From contig NZ_PVBN01000014.1 in assembly GCF_002968635.1 (NCBI RefSeq), forward strand, positions 62,001-126,000: a stretch of 64,000 bases of DNA. Direction: 5' to 3'. The notes under the pieces are model-generated. The model was not told the origin of the DNA. It did no database searches and saw only the letters and a program-made list of their open reading frames with translations. Each line of letters opens with the position of its first letter. Within the stretch, counting starts at the first letter, position 1. A program made the position numbers and the translations under genes. Shown piece by piece: positions 7,870 through 17,017 of the stretch. Origin of the DNA: Neorhizobium alkalisoli. GTDB lineage: Bacteria; Pseudomonadota; Alphaproteobacteria; Rhizobiales; Rhizobiaceae.

Positions 7870-8202
7870 ATGAATGACGTGACGAACGCTCATGACGAAA
7901 TCTTCAGAACGCTTGCCGATCCCACCCGGCGGGCGATCTTCGAACGCCTGTGCCGGGAAGGCGAAAAGACGGTGGCGGCCCTGACGGCAAAGGCCGGAGT
8001 TTCGCAGCCGGTCGTTTCGAAGCATCTTGCGGCCCTGAAGCGGGCCGGACTGGTGCGCGACCGCCACCAGGGGCGCCAGACCCACTACAGCGCAGAATTC
8101 GGAGCGCTCGCTCCCCTGGTCGACTGGGCCAACGAGATGACCAGCTTCTGGGAAAAGAAGTTCGATGCCCTCGAAGACCTGCTTAAAAGGATGGACCAAT
8201 GA
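7870..8202 (+). CDS. ArsR family transcriptional regulator
   Basis: A 110-residue winged-helix regulator: LADPTRRAIFERLCREGEKTVAAL, recognition helix VSQPVVSKHLAALKRAGLV, and wing DRHQGRQTHYS. No metal-binding cysteine pair is present, so metal sensing is unlikely. Its stop overlaps the next start (ATGA), meaning translational coupling to the SRPBCC gene. ArsR-SRPBCC pairs of this kind are common and usually autoregulated. Confidence 0.9.
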   Translation: MNDVTNAHDEIFRTLADPTRRAIFERLCREGEKTVAALTAKAGVSQPVVSKHLAALKRAGLVRDRHQGRQTHYSAEFGALAPLVDWANEMTSFWEKKFDALEDLLKRMDQ

Positions 8203-8630
8203 ACGAAGTATCGACTGGGACCCGCACCGTCGTGGTCGAGCGGGAGATCCCCCACCCGCCGGAAAAGATCTGGCGCGCACTCACCCAGCCGCATTTGATC
8301 CAGGAATGGCTGATGAAGAGCGACTTTCAGCCGGTCGTCGGTCATCGTTTCAATCTTCGCGGAGAATGGGGCGGCGTGCTGGACTGTGAAGTCCTGATCG
8401 TCGAGCCGCACGAAAGGCTCTCCTACACTTGGAACTACCCCCATGAGGATGCGGCCTACAATCTGAAAAGCGTGGTGACCCTGACCCTCACCCCGACGAG
8501 CAAGGGCACTCATCTGCGCATGGAGCAGACGGGCTTCCGGCCGGAGCAGAACCAGGCATTCCACGGCGCCCGCCACGGCTGGCAGGGTTTCCTGGAGAAG
8601 CTCGACGCGATTCTGGCCGCGGAGGCCTGA
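8199..8630 (+). CDS. SRPBCC (AHSA1-like) domain protein
   Basis: A 143-residue START/Bet v1-fold protein: VEREIPHPPEKIWRALTQPHLIQEWLM at the N-terminus and GWQGFLEKLDAIL at the C-terminus, both typical of the AHSA1 subfamily with a hydrophobic ligand pocket. It overlaps the ArsR gene by four bases and is probably its co-regulated partner. The ligand is unknown. Confidence 0.88.
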   Translation: MNEVSTGTRTVVVEREIPHPPEKIWRALTQPHLIQEWLMKSDFQPVVGHRFNLRGEWGGVLDCEVLIVEPHERLSYTWNYPHEDAAYNLKSVVTLTLTPTSKGTHLRMEQTGFRPEQNQAFHGARHGWQGFLEKLDAILAAEA

Positions 8631-8714
8631 AATCCACCGGTCAGGAAAACGGCATCCGACCGTTCGGTGGACGAGCGGCAATCGTCAACAGGATCGATTT
8701 CGAAAGAAAAGAAC

Positions 8715-8927
8715 ATGGCCTGGAACAAGTCTATCCGGCAGCTGCACCGCTGGCTGTCGATCATCTTCACGCTGACCGTGATCGCCAACTTCGCCGCCAT
8801 GGCAATGGGCGAACCTCCCGCCTGGGTCGTCTACGCGCCACTGCCTCCGCTATTTCTGCTCCTGCTCAGCGGGCTCTATATGTTTGCGCTGCCTTATGCG
8901 AGACGCGGTGGGCGAAGCGCTGGCTAG
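8715..8927 (+). CDS. small two-helix membrane protein
   Basis: A 70-residue protein with two membrane segments (LSIIFTLTVIANFAAMAM and APLPPLFLLLLSGLYMFALP) and a basic tail. It begins 85 bp after the SRPBCC gene on the same strand and may belong to that unit. No known domain is recognised. An upstream ATG at 8667 would add 16 polar residues. Confidence 0.65.
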   Translation: MAWNKSIRQLHRWLSIIFTLTVIANFAAMAMGEPPAWVVYAPLPPLFLLLLSGLYMFALPYARRGGRSAG

Positions 8928-9124
8928 AACAAAATGATCTTTGCCGCAGAACGAACTTCAGCCGCGAAAATCCGTCGCGCGGCAATCTTGCCGCGCCACC
9001 GAAGGCTCCTAATTTCGCCATAGGTAGATAGGGCGGGAAGCGCAAAGTCTCTGGGTCTCGCGCGAATCTTCCTCGCGTGCAGTTTCAAAGAATTCGATTT
9101 TATTGGCCGAAAGAGCAGATTTTC

Positions 9125-10273
9125 ATGACGAGATGGATTTGGAGTGTCGTCTCTCCCGCTACGGCGGCGGGCTTTTTTCTCGTAGCCTCTTTGGCATGGG
9201 CGCCGGCAGCTTCGGCGGATATTTTCGAAGCTGCTGCGGAATGCGATCCGCAGGCGCTTCGCGCCGCGATCGCAGCCGGCGAAGATCCGAATGCTGCCGA
9301 CGACGACGGAAAAACAGTTCTGCACTGGGCGGCGCAGAATTCCGGCGATGCCTGCGTGAAGATCCTGCTGGAACAGAAACCGGACCTGAATGCCCGGAAT
9401 CACGACGGCGAGACACCCTTCATGAAAGCAGTCATCAGCAGCACCGATGAAGAAGGGGCGTTGCGCTCGGCGCAATTGCTGATCGATGCCGGCGCCGACA
9501 TCTCCATTCCGAACCGGTTCGGCTATTCCCCGCTCTTCGCCCTCATCGTCTATGGCAACGGCATGACGCTGGTGCTGGACCCCGCCTTGATGACGCCTGC
9601 TCCAGACACCGGCATTCCGCCTTACAGGGGCAGCGAATACGAGATGGCAAAGCTGCTTCTGGAAAAGGGCGCCGACCCGAACGCGCTGGATGAAAGAGGC
9701 CAATCCGCCATGCAGTTCGCGGTTGAAATGAGGAGCCCGGCGCTGATCGACCTGCTTGTCGCCCATGGCGGCAACCTGCAATTCAGGGAGCCGAAGCGGA
9801 ACCGATCACTGCTGCATATCGCGGCACAGGCCGACCGCGCCGTGAACATCCCATACCTTTTGAAGCACGGGCTGGATGTCAACGTGCAAGATCAACTGGG
9901 CGCGACCCCGCTGATGCTTGCCGTCGCCTACGAAAAGCCTGGGACCGTGAAGGCTCTTCTGAAGGCCGGCGCAAACGCCGAAATTCCAGATAGCGACGGC
10001 TTCCCTCCGCTCCTCCATGCGGTCAACAATCGCATGCTCGCCATGACCGAACTACTTTTGAATGGCGGCGCCAAGGCTGATGTACAGACCTCGAAAAGCC
10101 GCAATACGGGCCTGCAGATTGCCTCCCATCTCGGCTGGCTCGATGGAGTGAAACTGCTGCTCGACAAAGGCGCCGACCCGAAGATTACCGCGATCAACGG
10201 CATGACCGCGCTGGACTTCGCCAAACAGCAAGGCCACATGGACATTGTGGCTCTCCTGGAAAAGCGGCGGTAG
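9125..10273 (+). CDS. exported ankyrin-repeat protein
   Basis: A 382-residue protein with an N-terminal signal peptide ending near APAASA. It carries about eight ankyrin repeats, for example NAADDDGKTVLHWAAQNSG, NARNHDGETPFMKAV, NALDERGQSAMQFAV, NVQDQLGATPLMLAV and ITAINGMTALDFAKQQG. It is probably a periplasmic protein-binding scaffold. The start follows a weak AGAGCAG site; a start 48 bases upstream would spoil the signal peptide. Neighbours give no hint of its partner. Confidence 0.85.
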   Translation: MTRWIWSVVSPATAAGFFLVASLAWAPAASADIFEAAAECDPQALRAAIAAGEDPNAADDDGKTVLHWAAQNSGDACVKILLEQKPDLNARNHDGETPFMKAVISSTDEEGALRSAQLLIDAGADISIPNRFGYSPLFALIVYGNGMTLVLDPALMTPAPDTGIPPYRGSEYEMAKLLLEKGADPNALDERGQSAMQFAVEMRSPALIDLLVAHGGNLQFREPKRNRSLLHIAAQADRAVNIPYLLKHGLDVNVQDQLGATPLMLAVAYEKPGTVKALLKAGANAEIPDSDGFPPLLHAVNNRMLAMTELLLNGGAKADVQTSKSRNTGLQIASHLGWLDGVKLLLDKGADPKITAINGMTALDFAKQQGHMDIVALLEKRR

Positions 10274-10295
10274 CCGGATTCCGGCCCCTGGTCAT

Positions 10296-11876
10296 TCAGC
10301 TTAGTTCCCGCAGCTCCTCCCGATGCCGGACCATCGCCAGGAACCGCCGGTAATCCCGGTCGTACTGGGCGGCGCGGGCGGGATCCGGCAGCCGTTCGGT
10401 GCCGCCGCTGTCCATCGCCTGTCCTGCTTCGCTAAGGCTGGCGAACAGGCCGCCGGCCACCGCCGCGGTCATGGCCGTGCCGAGCAGCACGGCGTCGCGG
10501 TTTTCGGGGATCACAACCCGGCAAGCGGTGACGTCGGCATAAAGCTCGACCAGCAGCGGGTTGTTCACATGGCCGCCGGTGACATGCAGCGTCTCGAAAC
10601 GGTAACCGTAACCGGCGAGTGCTTCGAGGATATGGCGGATGCCGAGCGCGATCGCGACCGAAGCGCGCCAGTAGAGCCTGCAAAGCCCGTCAAAGGAGGT
10701 GTCGAGGGTGAGCCCGCTGATGACACCGGTCGCATGCGGATCGGCAAGCGGCGAGCGGTTGCCGTGGAAGTCCGGCAGGACATGCAGGTCGGGAGCCAGA
10801 TCAGGCCCCTCCGTCCCGCGCAGTTCCCCGATGCGGGCGATGATGCGTCCGTGCAGGTCGGCCGTCGGCTCGCCTCCGGCCGCGTGCATGCGCACCACAT
10901 GGTCGAGTAGCGCGCCGGCTGCCGACTGCCCGCCCTCGACCAGCCAGTAGTCCGGCAGGATCGCTTCGTAGTAAGGGCCCCAGAGGCTTCGGCCGGGCTT
11001 TGCGTGGCGCGAGAAGGCGACGATGCAGCTCGACGTGCCGCCGATCAGCGCCACGCTTGTCTCGAGCTTCGGACTGCCCGACGCGCCGCCGAGCACGCCG
11101 AAAGCGCCCGCGTAGGCATCGATCATGCCGGGCGCCACCTGGACGCCGGTATCGAGGCCGAGCTCTTCCGCCGCCTTCGCGCTAAGGCTGCCCATCGTGG
11201 CTCCGGCCGCGAATGTTTCGTCCGGCAGGCCGCCCTTTTCCTTGAGGTCCTCCAGCCCCGCGAGTGCCCAGAAGTCCGCACTCCAGCCGGGATTTTCATG
11301 GGCGAGGTAATTCCACTTGGCCGTCAGCGTGGAGCGGGAGCGGTGGGCCGAACCGGTCGCCTTCCAGGTGAGAAAGTCGGCAAGGTCGAAGAAGTAACCC
11401 GCCCTCGCCCAGCTTTCGGGCAGATGTTTCTTCAGCCACATCAGCTTCGGCATTTCCATCTCGGGCGACAGCGAGCCGCCGGAAAATTCCAGCACCTTGT
11501 GGCCGGTGGCCGAGAGCAGATCGGCTTCCCGGATTGCCCGGTGATCGAGCCAGACGATGGTGTCCTGTGCATCGCTGCCGGTGGTGGAGACGCTGAGCTG
11601 ATTGCCGTCGCGATCACGGGCGACGAGCGAGCAGGTGGCGTCGAAGCCGATCGCCACGATGCGGTCCGCCGTTATGCCGGCTTCGGCCAGGGCTTCCTTC
11701 ACGGCGCGGCAGGTGGCGGCCCAGATATCTTCGGAATCGTGTTCGGCGTGTTTTTCCTTCGGCCGGAACATCAAGATCGGATGCTTCGCCTTGGCGATCA
11801 GACGCCCGCTGCGGTCAAAGACGCCGGCACGGGCGCTACCCGTGCCGATATCGACCGCAACGAGGTGATCACGCAT
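10296..11876 (-). CDS. FGGY-family pentulose/polyol kinase
   Basis: A 526-residue ATP-dependent sugar kinase of the ribulokinase/xylulokinase superfamily. The N-terminal phosphate loop is VAVDIGTGSARAGVFD, and the second domain has TGGHVNNPLLVELYAD for adenosine binding. It is the last gene of the polyol operon. Mannitol and arabitol oxidation give fructose or xylulose, so phosphorylation of a ketose is the likely step, but the substrate cannot be fixed from sequence. The start at 11876 has AGGAAA upstream. Confidence 0.85.
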   Translation of the reverse strand: MRDHLVAVDIGTGSARAGVFDRSGRLIAKAKHPILMFRPKEKHAEHDSEDIWAATCRAVKEALAEAGITADRIVAIGFDATCSLVARDRDGNQLSVSTTGSDAQDTIVWLDHRAIREADLLSATGHKVLEFSGGSLSPEMEMPKLMWLKKHLPESWARAGYFFDLADFLTWKATGSAHRSRSTLTAKWNYLAHENPGWSADFWALAGLEDLKEKGGLPDETFAAGATMGSLSAKAAEELGLDTGVQVAPGMIDAYAGAFGVLGGASGSPKLETSVALIGGTSSCIVAFSRHAKPGRSLWGPYYEAILPDYWLVEGGQSAAGALLDHVVRMHAAGGEPTADLHGRIIARIGELRGTEGPDLAPDLHVLPDFHGNRSPLADPHATGVISGLTLDTSFDGLCRLYWRASVAIALGIRHILEALAGYGYRFETLHVTGGHVNNPLLVELYADVTACRVVIPENRDAVLLGTAMTAAVAGGLFASLSEAGQAMDSGGTERLPDPARAAQYDRDYRRFLAMVRHREELRELS

Positions 11877-11922
11877 CCGGATTTGTTTCCTGTCCCTGTG
11901 CCTGTCCCATATGCCGCAAAGC

Positions 11923-12639
11923 CTAGGCCTGCTGCGAAACGGAGCCGTTGCGGCCCTCGACATATTTTCGGACAAGGTGGATCAAATCCGGCATCGCGTC
12001 AAACACGACTTCCGGGGAAAGTTCGTCGATCCTTTCCCGGTAGCCGGGAACCGAGGCATGCGAACCGCCGACGAAGGCAAAGACCGCCATCCCGGCACGG
12101 TGGCCCGCCTCGATGCCGGCGGGGCTGTCCTCGATGACGATGCAATTCTCCGGGTCCGCCCCCATCTGGCTCGCCGCATGCAGGAAGAGGTCCGGAGCCG
12201 GCTTGCCCCTGGCCACCATGGCGGCGGAGAAGATGTTCGGTTCCAGCTTGTCGATAAGGCCCGTCAGGGTCAGGGACAGACGGATGCGCTCCGGTTGGCT
12301 GGACGAGGCGACGCAACGGCGCAGGTCGAGGCCGTCGAGAGCATCGGCAATGCCGGCCATAGGCTGCAACTCCTTGCGGAAGCGGGTGTAGAGGTCGTGG
12401 CGCATGTCTTCGAGAAAGCTCTCGTCCGCCTCGATGGCGAATTCCTCGCGCATGGTCTTGGTGATGGTGGCGAGGCTGCGGCCGAGGAAGCGGCGGTAGG
12501 CTTCCGCCTCCTCCATATTCAGCCCCTTGCGGCGCAGCGCATCCACCAGCACGCGGACCGAAACGGGTTCGCTGTCGACGAGAACCCCGTCGCAATCGAA
12601 GATCACCAGTGGTCCCGCCGTTTGAAGCACTTTTCCCAC
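11923..12639 (-). CDS. HAD superfamily hydrolase (beta-phosphoglucomutase-like)
   Basis: A 238-residue HAD enzyme. Motif I is VIFDCDGVLVDSE (nucleophile and acid/base aspartates), motif II is CVASSSQ, the motif III lysine is in GKPAPDLF, and motif IV is CIVIEDSPAGIEAG. The subclass matches phosphatases and phosphomutases acting on sugar phosphates. The GTG start lies three bases upstream of the mtlK stop, and another GTG three codons in is equally good. It may dephosphorylate overflow sugar phosphates made in polyol catabolism. Confidence 0.85.
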   Translation of the reverse strand: MGKVLQTAGPLVIFDCDGVLVDSEPVSVRVLVDALRRKGLNMEEAEAYRRFLGRSLATITKTMREEFAIEADESFLEDMRHDLYTRFRKELQPMAGIADALDGLDLRRCVASSSQPERIRLSLTLTGLIDKLEPNIFSAAMVARGKPAPDLFLHAASQMGADPENCIVIEDSPAGIEAGHRAGMAVFAFVGGSHASVPGYRERIDELSPEVVFDAMPDLIHLVRKYVEGRNGSVSQQA

Positions 12640-12642
12640 CCG

Positions 12643-14124
12643 TTATTTGACAAGTTCGTCCCGAAGGTAAAGTTCGAGCGTTCTGGCCGTCCCCTCCGTC
12701 CAGAGCGTCGAAAGCGCATGCGCGAAGCGCTTCCGGAACAGCTCGGATTTCGAAACCTCGCCGAAGATCTCGTCGAACACAAGAAAGGCGTCCGGGTTAT
12801 CCCTAGCTTTCAGTGCGGCCTCATGCAGGCGGTCGGCGCTGGCGTCGTTGAAGACGATTTCCCTGCCGCTGTCCGACGTACCGGCGAAATAGCGGCACCA
12901 GAGCGCCGAGACCAGCGAGAGGCCGATAATGTCCTTGCCCTGCGCAAGCCGGTCGCGGGTGGACGGCAGGATGAATTTCGGCTGACGGTTGGAACCGTCC
13001 TGCGCCAGGCGCGGAATGGTGTCGCCGATCTTCGGATTGAGGAAGCGCCGCTCGATCAGGCCGTAATAGTCGTTGAGGTCGGTATTGGGTACCGGCGGCA
13101 CGATGGGGATGATCTCGTCCTTTTCCAGCTTGGCGAGGAAGGCGCGGATCAGCGGATGTTCCATCGCCTCGTGCACGAAATGGATGTCGAGAAGGGCTGC
13201 CGGATAGGCGATCGCCGCATGGCCGCCGTTGAGGATACGGATCTTCATCAGTTCGTAGGGCGCGACGTCAGGCACGAACTGCACGCCGACCTCTTCCAGC
13301 CGCGGGCGGCCGGAGGGGAAATTGTCCTCCATCACCCATTGCTTGAACTCTTCGCAGAAGACCGGCCAGTTGTCGTCGATATCGAAGTCGTTTCTCAGAA
13401 TGTCGATCTCCCGTTGACCCGTCGCCGGCGTGATGCGGTCGACCATCGAGCTGGGGAACGCGACATTCTCGTGGATCCAGTGGGCGAAATCCGGATCGGT
13501 TAGTTTTGCGAGACCTATGACCGTGTTCTCCGTCACCTCGCCGTTTCCGGGAATGTTGTCGCAGGACATGATGGTGAAGGGGGGAATATCCCTCGTCTTC
13601 CGCTCCCTGAGGCCGGCAAGAATGAGACCGAAGACGGTTTTCGGGCTATCCGGGTTCTTGCTGTCCTCGACCATCGCCGGATGGGCCGGATTGAAGTGAC
13701 CGGCGGCATCGATGAAATAGCCGCCTTCGGTAATCGTCATCGAGACGATGCGGATCGTCGGATCGGAGAGCTTTTCGATGAGCGCCGCGGTTTCGCCGGG
13801 CGCGATGATATCGATCATCGGCGCGGTGACCCGGGCGGCTGTCTTGTTGTTGTCCTGCTCGACCACGGTCGTCAGGAAATCCTGGGCGGCGAGCTTGTCG
13901 CGCATCGCCGCATCGGAAGGCATGACGCCCGCGCCGACGATCGCCCAGTCATGCGCCTTGCCGGTGTTGAACAGGTCGTCGAGATAGATCGCCTGGTGGG
14001 CACGGTGAAAATTGCCCACCCCGAAATGCAGGATGCCGGCAGTCAGGGCTTTCGGATCGTAAGCCGGCACGGCGGCGGTGGCCGCGGCGTCTTTCAAGCT
14101 CGCCAGCGAAAGCTTCACAGTCAT
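12643..14124 (-). CDS. mtlK: mannitol 2-dehydrogenase (polyol long-chain dehydrogenase)
   Basis: A 493-residue NAD-dependent enzyme that would oxidise D-mannitol to D-fructose, possibly D-arabitol to xylulose as well. It has the dinucleotide-binding start GILHFGVGNFHRAH near residue 30 and the catalytic lysine/histidine block KIRILNGGHAAIAYPA near residue 295, typical of the polyol-specific long-chain family. It follows the ABC transporter genes and precedes HAD and FGGY genes, as in rhizobial and Rhodobacter polyol operons. No sorbitol dehydrogenase smoS is present here. Confidence 0.92.
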   Translation of the reverse strand: MTVKLSLASLKDAAATAAVPAYDPKALTAGILHFGVGNFHRAHQAIYLDDLFNTGKAHDWAIVGAGVMPSDAAMRDKLAAQDFLTTVVEQDNNKTAARVTAPMIDIIAPGETAALIEKLSDPTIRIVSMTITEGGYFIDAAGHFNPAHPAMVEDSKNPDSPKTVFGLILAGLRERKTRDIPPFTIMSCDNIPGNGEVTENTVIGLAKLTDPDFAHWIHENVAFPSSMVDRITPATGQREIDILRNDFDIDDNWPVFCEEFKQWVMEDNFPSGRPRLEEVGVQFVPDVAPYELMKIRILNGGHAAIAYPAALLDIHFVHEAMEHPLIRAFLAKLEKDEIIPIVPPVPNTDLNDYYGLIERRFLNPKIGDTIPRLAQDGSNRQPKFILPSTRDRLAQGKDIIGLSLVSALWCRYFAGTSDSGREIVFNDASADRLHEAALKARDNPDAFLVFDEIFGEVSKSELFRKRFAHALSTLWTEGTARTLELYLRDELVK

Positions 14125-14146
14125 TTCTTTTACTCCGGTTTGGCTG

Positions 14147-15151
14147 TCAGGCTCTCAGGGCGATGCCCTTGTCGTCGAAACGATGCAGCTTCGCCTCGTC
14201 CGGCGTCAGAAAAACCTTGTCGCCATGATGCGCGCCGAACTCGCCGTCGCAGCGCGCGGTGATCTGCCCGATGCCGTCGACATCGAGATGCAGGAAGGTA
14301 TCGGCGCCGAGATGCTCGGCGACCTTCACGGTGCCGGTCCAAAGCCCGCTGTCCTTCGAAAGGTTCAAGTGTTCCGGACGGATGCCGGCGGTCTTGGCAT
14401 TCTTCGACTGCGCATAGGCGCCGTCGACGAAGTTCATATGCGGCGAACCGATGAAGCCTGCGACGAAGAGGTTGCGCGGGCTCTTGTAAAGGTCGAGCGG
14501 CGAGCCGACCTGCTCGATATTGCCGCGGTTCAGGACGACGATCTTGTCGGCCATGGTCATGGCTTCCACCTGGTCGTGGGTGACGTAGACCATCGTCGTC
14601 TTGAGCTGATGATGCAGATCGCTGATCTCGAGCCGCATCGTGCCGCGCAGGGCCGCGTCGAGGTTCGACAAAGGCTCGTCGAACAGGAAGGCGGAGGGCT
14701 CGCGAACGATCGCTCGGCCGATCGCCACGCGCTGCCGCTGACCGCCGGAAAGCTGCGATGGACGGCGCTCGAGATAGTCGGTGAGGTTGAGCACCCGGGC
14801 GGCGTCCGTCACCTTCTTGTCGATCACCGCCTTGTCGAGCTTTGCCATCTTCAGCGGAAAGGCGATGTTGTTCCGCACACTCATATGCGGATAGAGCGCG
14901 TAGGACTGGAAGACCATGGCAAGGCCGCGCTCAGCCGGGGCCGACTGGGTAACATCCTTGCCGTCGATCAGGATCTGGCCGCCCGAAACGTCTTCGAGAC
15001 CGGCGATCAGCCGTAAGAGCGTGGACTTGCCGCAGCCCGAGGGGCCGACGAAGACGACGAATTCGCCGTCGTTGATTTCGAGATCGATCGAAGGGATGAC
15101 CTTCGCCTCGCCGAAGACCTTCGACACATTTTTGAGCGTGATGCTGCCCAT
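14147..15151 (-). CDS. smoK: polyol ABC transporter ATPase (MalK/UgpC type)
   Basis: A 334-residue ATPase that powers import of mannitol/sorbitol-type polyols. Walker A is GPSGCGKST, the ABC signature is LSGGQRQRVAIGRA, and Walker B is AFLFDEPLSNLD; a TOBE-type regulatory tail lies after residue 235. An AAGGAAG site precedes the start. It sits between permease and dehydrogenase genes in the same operon. Confidence 0.92.
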   Translation of the reverse strand: MGSITLKNVSKVFGEAKVIPSIDLEINDGEFVVFVGPSGCGKSTLLRLIAGLEDVSGGQILIDGKDVTQSAPAERGLAMVFQSYALYPHMSVRNNIAFPLKMAKLDKAVIDKKVTDAARVLNLTDYLERRPSQLSGGQRQRVAIGRAIVREPSAFLFDEPLSNLDAALRGTMRLEISDLHHQLKTTMVYVTHDQVEAMTMADKIVVLNRGNIEQVGSPLDLYKSPRNLFVAGFIGSPHMNFVDGAYAQSKNAKTAGIRPEHLNLSKDSGLWTGTVKVAEHLGADTFLHLDVDGIGQITARCDGEFGAHHGDKVFLTPDEAKLHRFDDKGIALRA

Positions 15152-15162
15152 GTCTTTCTTCC

Positions 15163-15987
15163 TTACTTAACCGCGCCAAAGGTCAGGCCGCGAACGAGTT
15201 GTTTCTGTGAGAACCAGCCGAGGATGAGGATCGGCGCGATCGCCATGGTCGAAGCGGCCGAAAGCTTCGCCCAGAACAGCCCTTGCGGACTGGAGAACGA
15301 GGCGATGAAGGCCGTCAGCGGCGCCGCATTGGTGGTGGTCAGCCGGATCGTCCAGAAGGCTTCGTTCCAGGCGAGAATGATGTTCAGGAGCAGTGTAGAG
15401 GCAATGCCGGGAACCGCCATCGGCGTCAGCACGTAGACGATCTCCTGCCAGAGGCCGGCGCCGTCCATGCGCGCTGCTTCCAGGATTTCGCCGGGGATTT
15501 CGCGGAAATAGGTGTAGAGCATCCAGACGACGATCGGCAGGTTGATCAGCGTCAGCATGACGGTCAGTCCGATGCGGGTGTCGAGCAGTCCGAAATCGCG
15601 GAACATCAGGTAGATCGGCACCAGCACCGCCACCGCCGGCATCATCTTGGTGGAAAGCATCCACATCAGGATGTCCTTCGTCCGCTTGGTCGGCGAGAAC
15701 GCCATGGCCCAGGCCGATGGGATGGCGATGATCAGCGCCAGGATGGTGGAACCGACCGCCAGCACGACCGAATTCATGAACGGCTTGAAATAGTCGCGCT
15801 GCGTCTGCACCGTGACGTAGTTCTCGAACGTTCCGGAGGGAATGAGGCTGAAACCCGCGATCGCTTCCGGCTCCGTCTTTACGCTGGTGATCAGCGTATA
15901 GAGGATCGGGAAGAAGATGATGAGGGCGACGATCCAGGCCGCGACCGTGGCGGTGATCTTGTGTCTTGTCGTGACATTGCGAGCCAT
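15163..15987 (-). CDS. smoG: polyol ABC transporter permease 2
   Basis: A 274-residue MalG-type inner-membrane permease with six predicted helices and the cytoplasmic EAA loop EAARMDGAGLWQEIVYVLTPMAVPG that docks to the ATPase. An AGGAGA ribosome site precedes the start. It stops 11 bp before the ATPase gene. Confidence 0.9.
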   Translation of the reverse strand: MARNVTTRHKITATVAAWIVALIIFFPILYTLITSVKTEPEAIAGFSLIPSGTFENYVTVQTQRDYFKPFMNSVVLAVGSTILALIIAIPSAWAMAFSPTKRTKDILMWMLSTKMMPAVAVLVPIYLMFRDFGLLDTRIGLTVMLTLINLPIVVWMLYTYFREIPGEILEAARMDGAGLWQEIVYVLTPMAVPGIASTLLLNIILAWNEAFWTIRLTTTNAAPLTAFIASFSSPQGLFWAKLSAASTMAIAPILILGWFSQKQLVRGLTFGAVK

Positions 15988-15996
15988 ATTCGTCTC

Positions 15997-16869
15997 CTAT
16001 CGGTCCAGGTTCTTGCCGACCGCGCGCATCAGGAAGAAGGCGACGATATTGGCGAGCACGACCGCGATGATGCCGCCTGCCGAGGCGCCGCCGACGTCGT
16101 AGCCGAGTAGCGCCGTGCGGTAGATCAGGAAGGCAAGGTTGGTGGAGGCATAACCGGGGCCGCCATTGGTGGTGACGAGGATTTCCGCATAGACGCCGAG
16201 CAGGAAGATCGTCTGGATCAGGATGACGACCGTGATCGCCCGGGCCAGATGCGGCAGCACCAGATAGATGAAGCGGTTGAAGAAATTGGCGCCGTCCATT
16301 TCCGCCGCTTCCTTCTGTTCGCCGTCGAGCGACTGCAGGGCGGTGAGCAGGATGAGGGTCGCGAACGGCAGCCACTGCCAGGCGACGATGATGACGATCG
16401 AGAAAAGCGGATATTGCGCGAACCAGTCGACGGGGCGGAGGCCGAAGAACTTGGCGATATCAGCCAGCACGCCGTAGCCCGGATGCATGATCATGTTCTT
16501 CCAGATCAGTGCCGCGACCGGCGGCATGACGAAGAAGGGCGAGATCACCAGAATGCGCACGACGCCCTGGCCGAAGATCGGCTGGTCGAGCAGCAGCGCG
16601 ATCGCAATGCCGCCCACGACGGTGATCAACAGCACCCCGCCGACGATGACGAGCGTATTCCAGATCGACTGGAAGAAGGCCGGATCGGTGTAGAAATACT
16701 GGTAGTTGAAGAAACCGGCAAAGCTCACATTGCCGGGATTGAGCAGGTTGTAGTTCTGGAACGAGAACCACAACGTCATCGCCAGAGGAACGATCATCCA
16801 GACGAGAAGAAGCAAGACGGAGGGCGCCATCATCAGGCGCGCCAACGTTTTCGTGTTTTGCGTGGCCAT
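15997..16869 (-). CDS. smoF: polyol ABC transporter permease 1
   Basis: A 290-residue MalF-type permease with six helices and the EAA loop EAAEMDGANFFNRFIYLVLPHL. A strong GGGAGGG site lies before the start. It is separated from the upstream binding-protein gene by about 150 bp that contain a stable stem-loop. Confidence 0.9.
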   Translation of the reverse strand: MATQNTKTLARLMMAPSVLLLLVWMIVPLAMTLWFSFQNYNLLNPGNVSFAGFFNYQYFYTDPAFFQSIWNTLVIVGGVLLITVVGGIAIALLLDQPIFGQGVVRILVISPFFVMPPVAALIWKNMIMHPGYGVLADIAKFFGLRPVDWFAQYPLFSIVIIVAWQWLPFATLILLTALQSLDGEQKEAAEMDGANFFNRFIYLVLPHLARAITVVILIQTIFLLGVYAEILVTTNGGPGYASTNLAFLIYRTALLGYDVGGASAGGIIAVVLANIVAFFLMRAVGKNLDR

Positions 16870-16972
16870 ATCGACGCCCTCCCTGAGTTGCCCCGCGCCT
16901 TTTTTCTTTGGGAAGGAGACCGGCGCAGGAACATCGCTGCTTTTTGTTATGTCAGTGATGGATTGGAGACTT

Positions 16973-17004
16973 GGCCGCCCGGTGTAGAAGAAGACCGGGC
17001 GGCC
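16973..17004 (-). promoter_or_regulatory. intercistronic stem-loop after smoE
   Basis: GGCCGCCCGGT (16973-16983) pairs with ACCGGGCGGCC (16994-17004): an 11-bp perfect stem, 10-nt loop, starting 14 bp after the smoE stop. No T run follows in the reading direction, so mRNA protection or partial attenuation is more likely than full termination. Confidence 0.6.
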
Positions 17005-17017
17005 GGTGCTCGGGAGG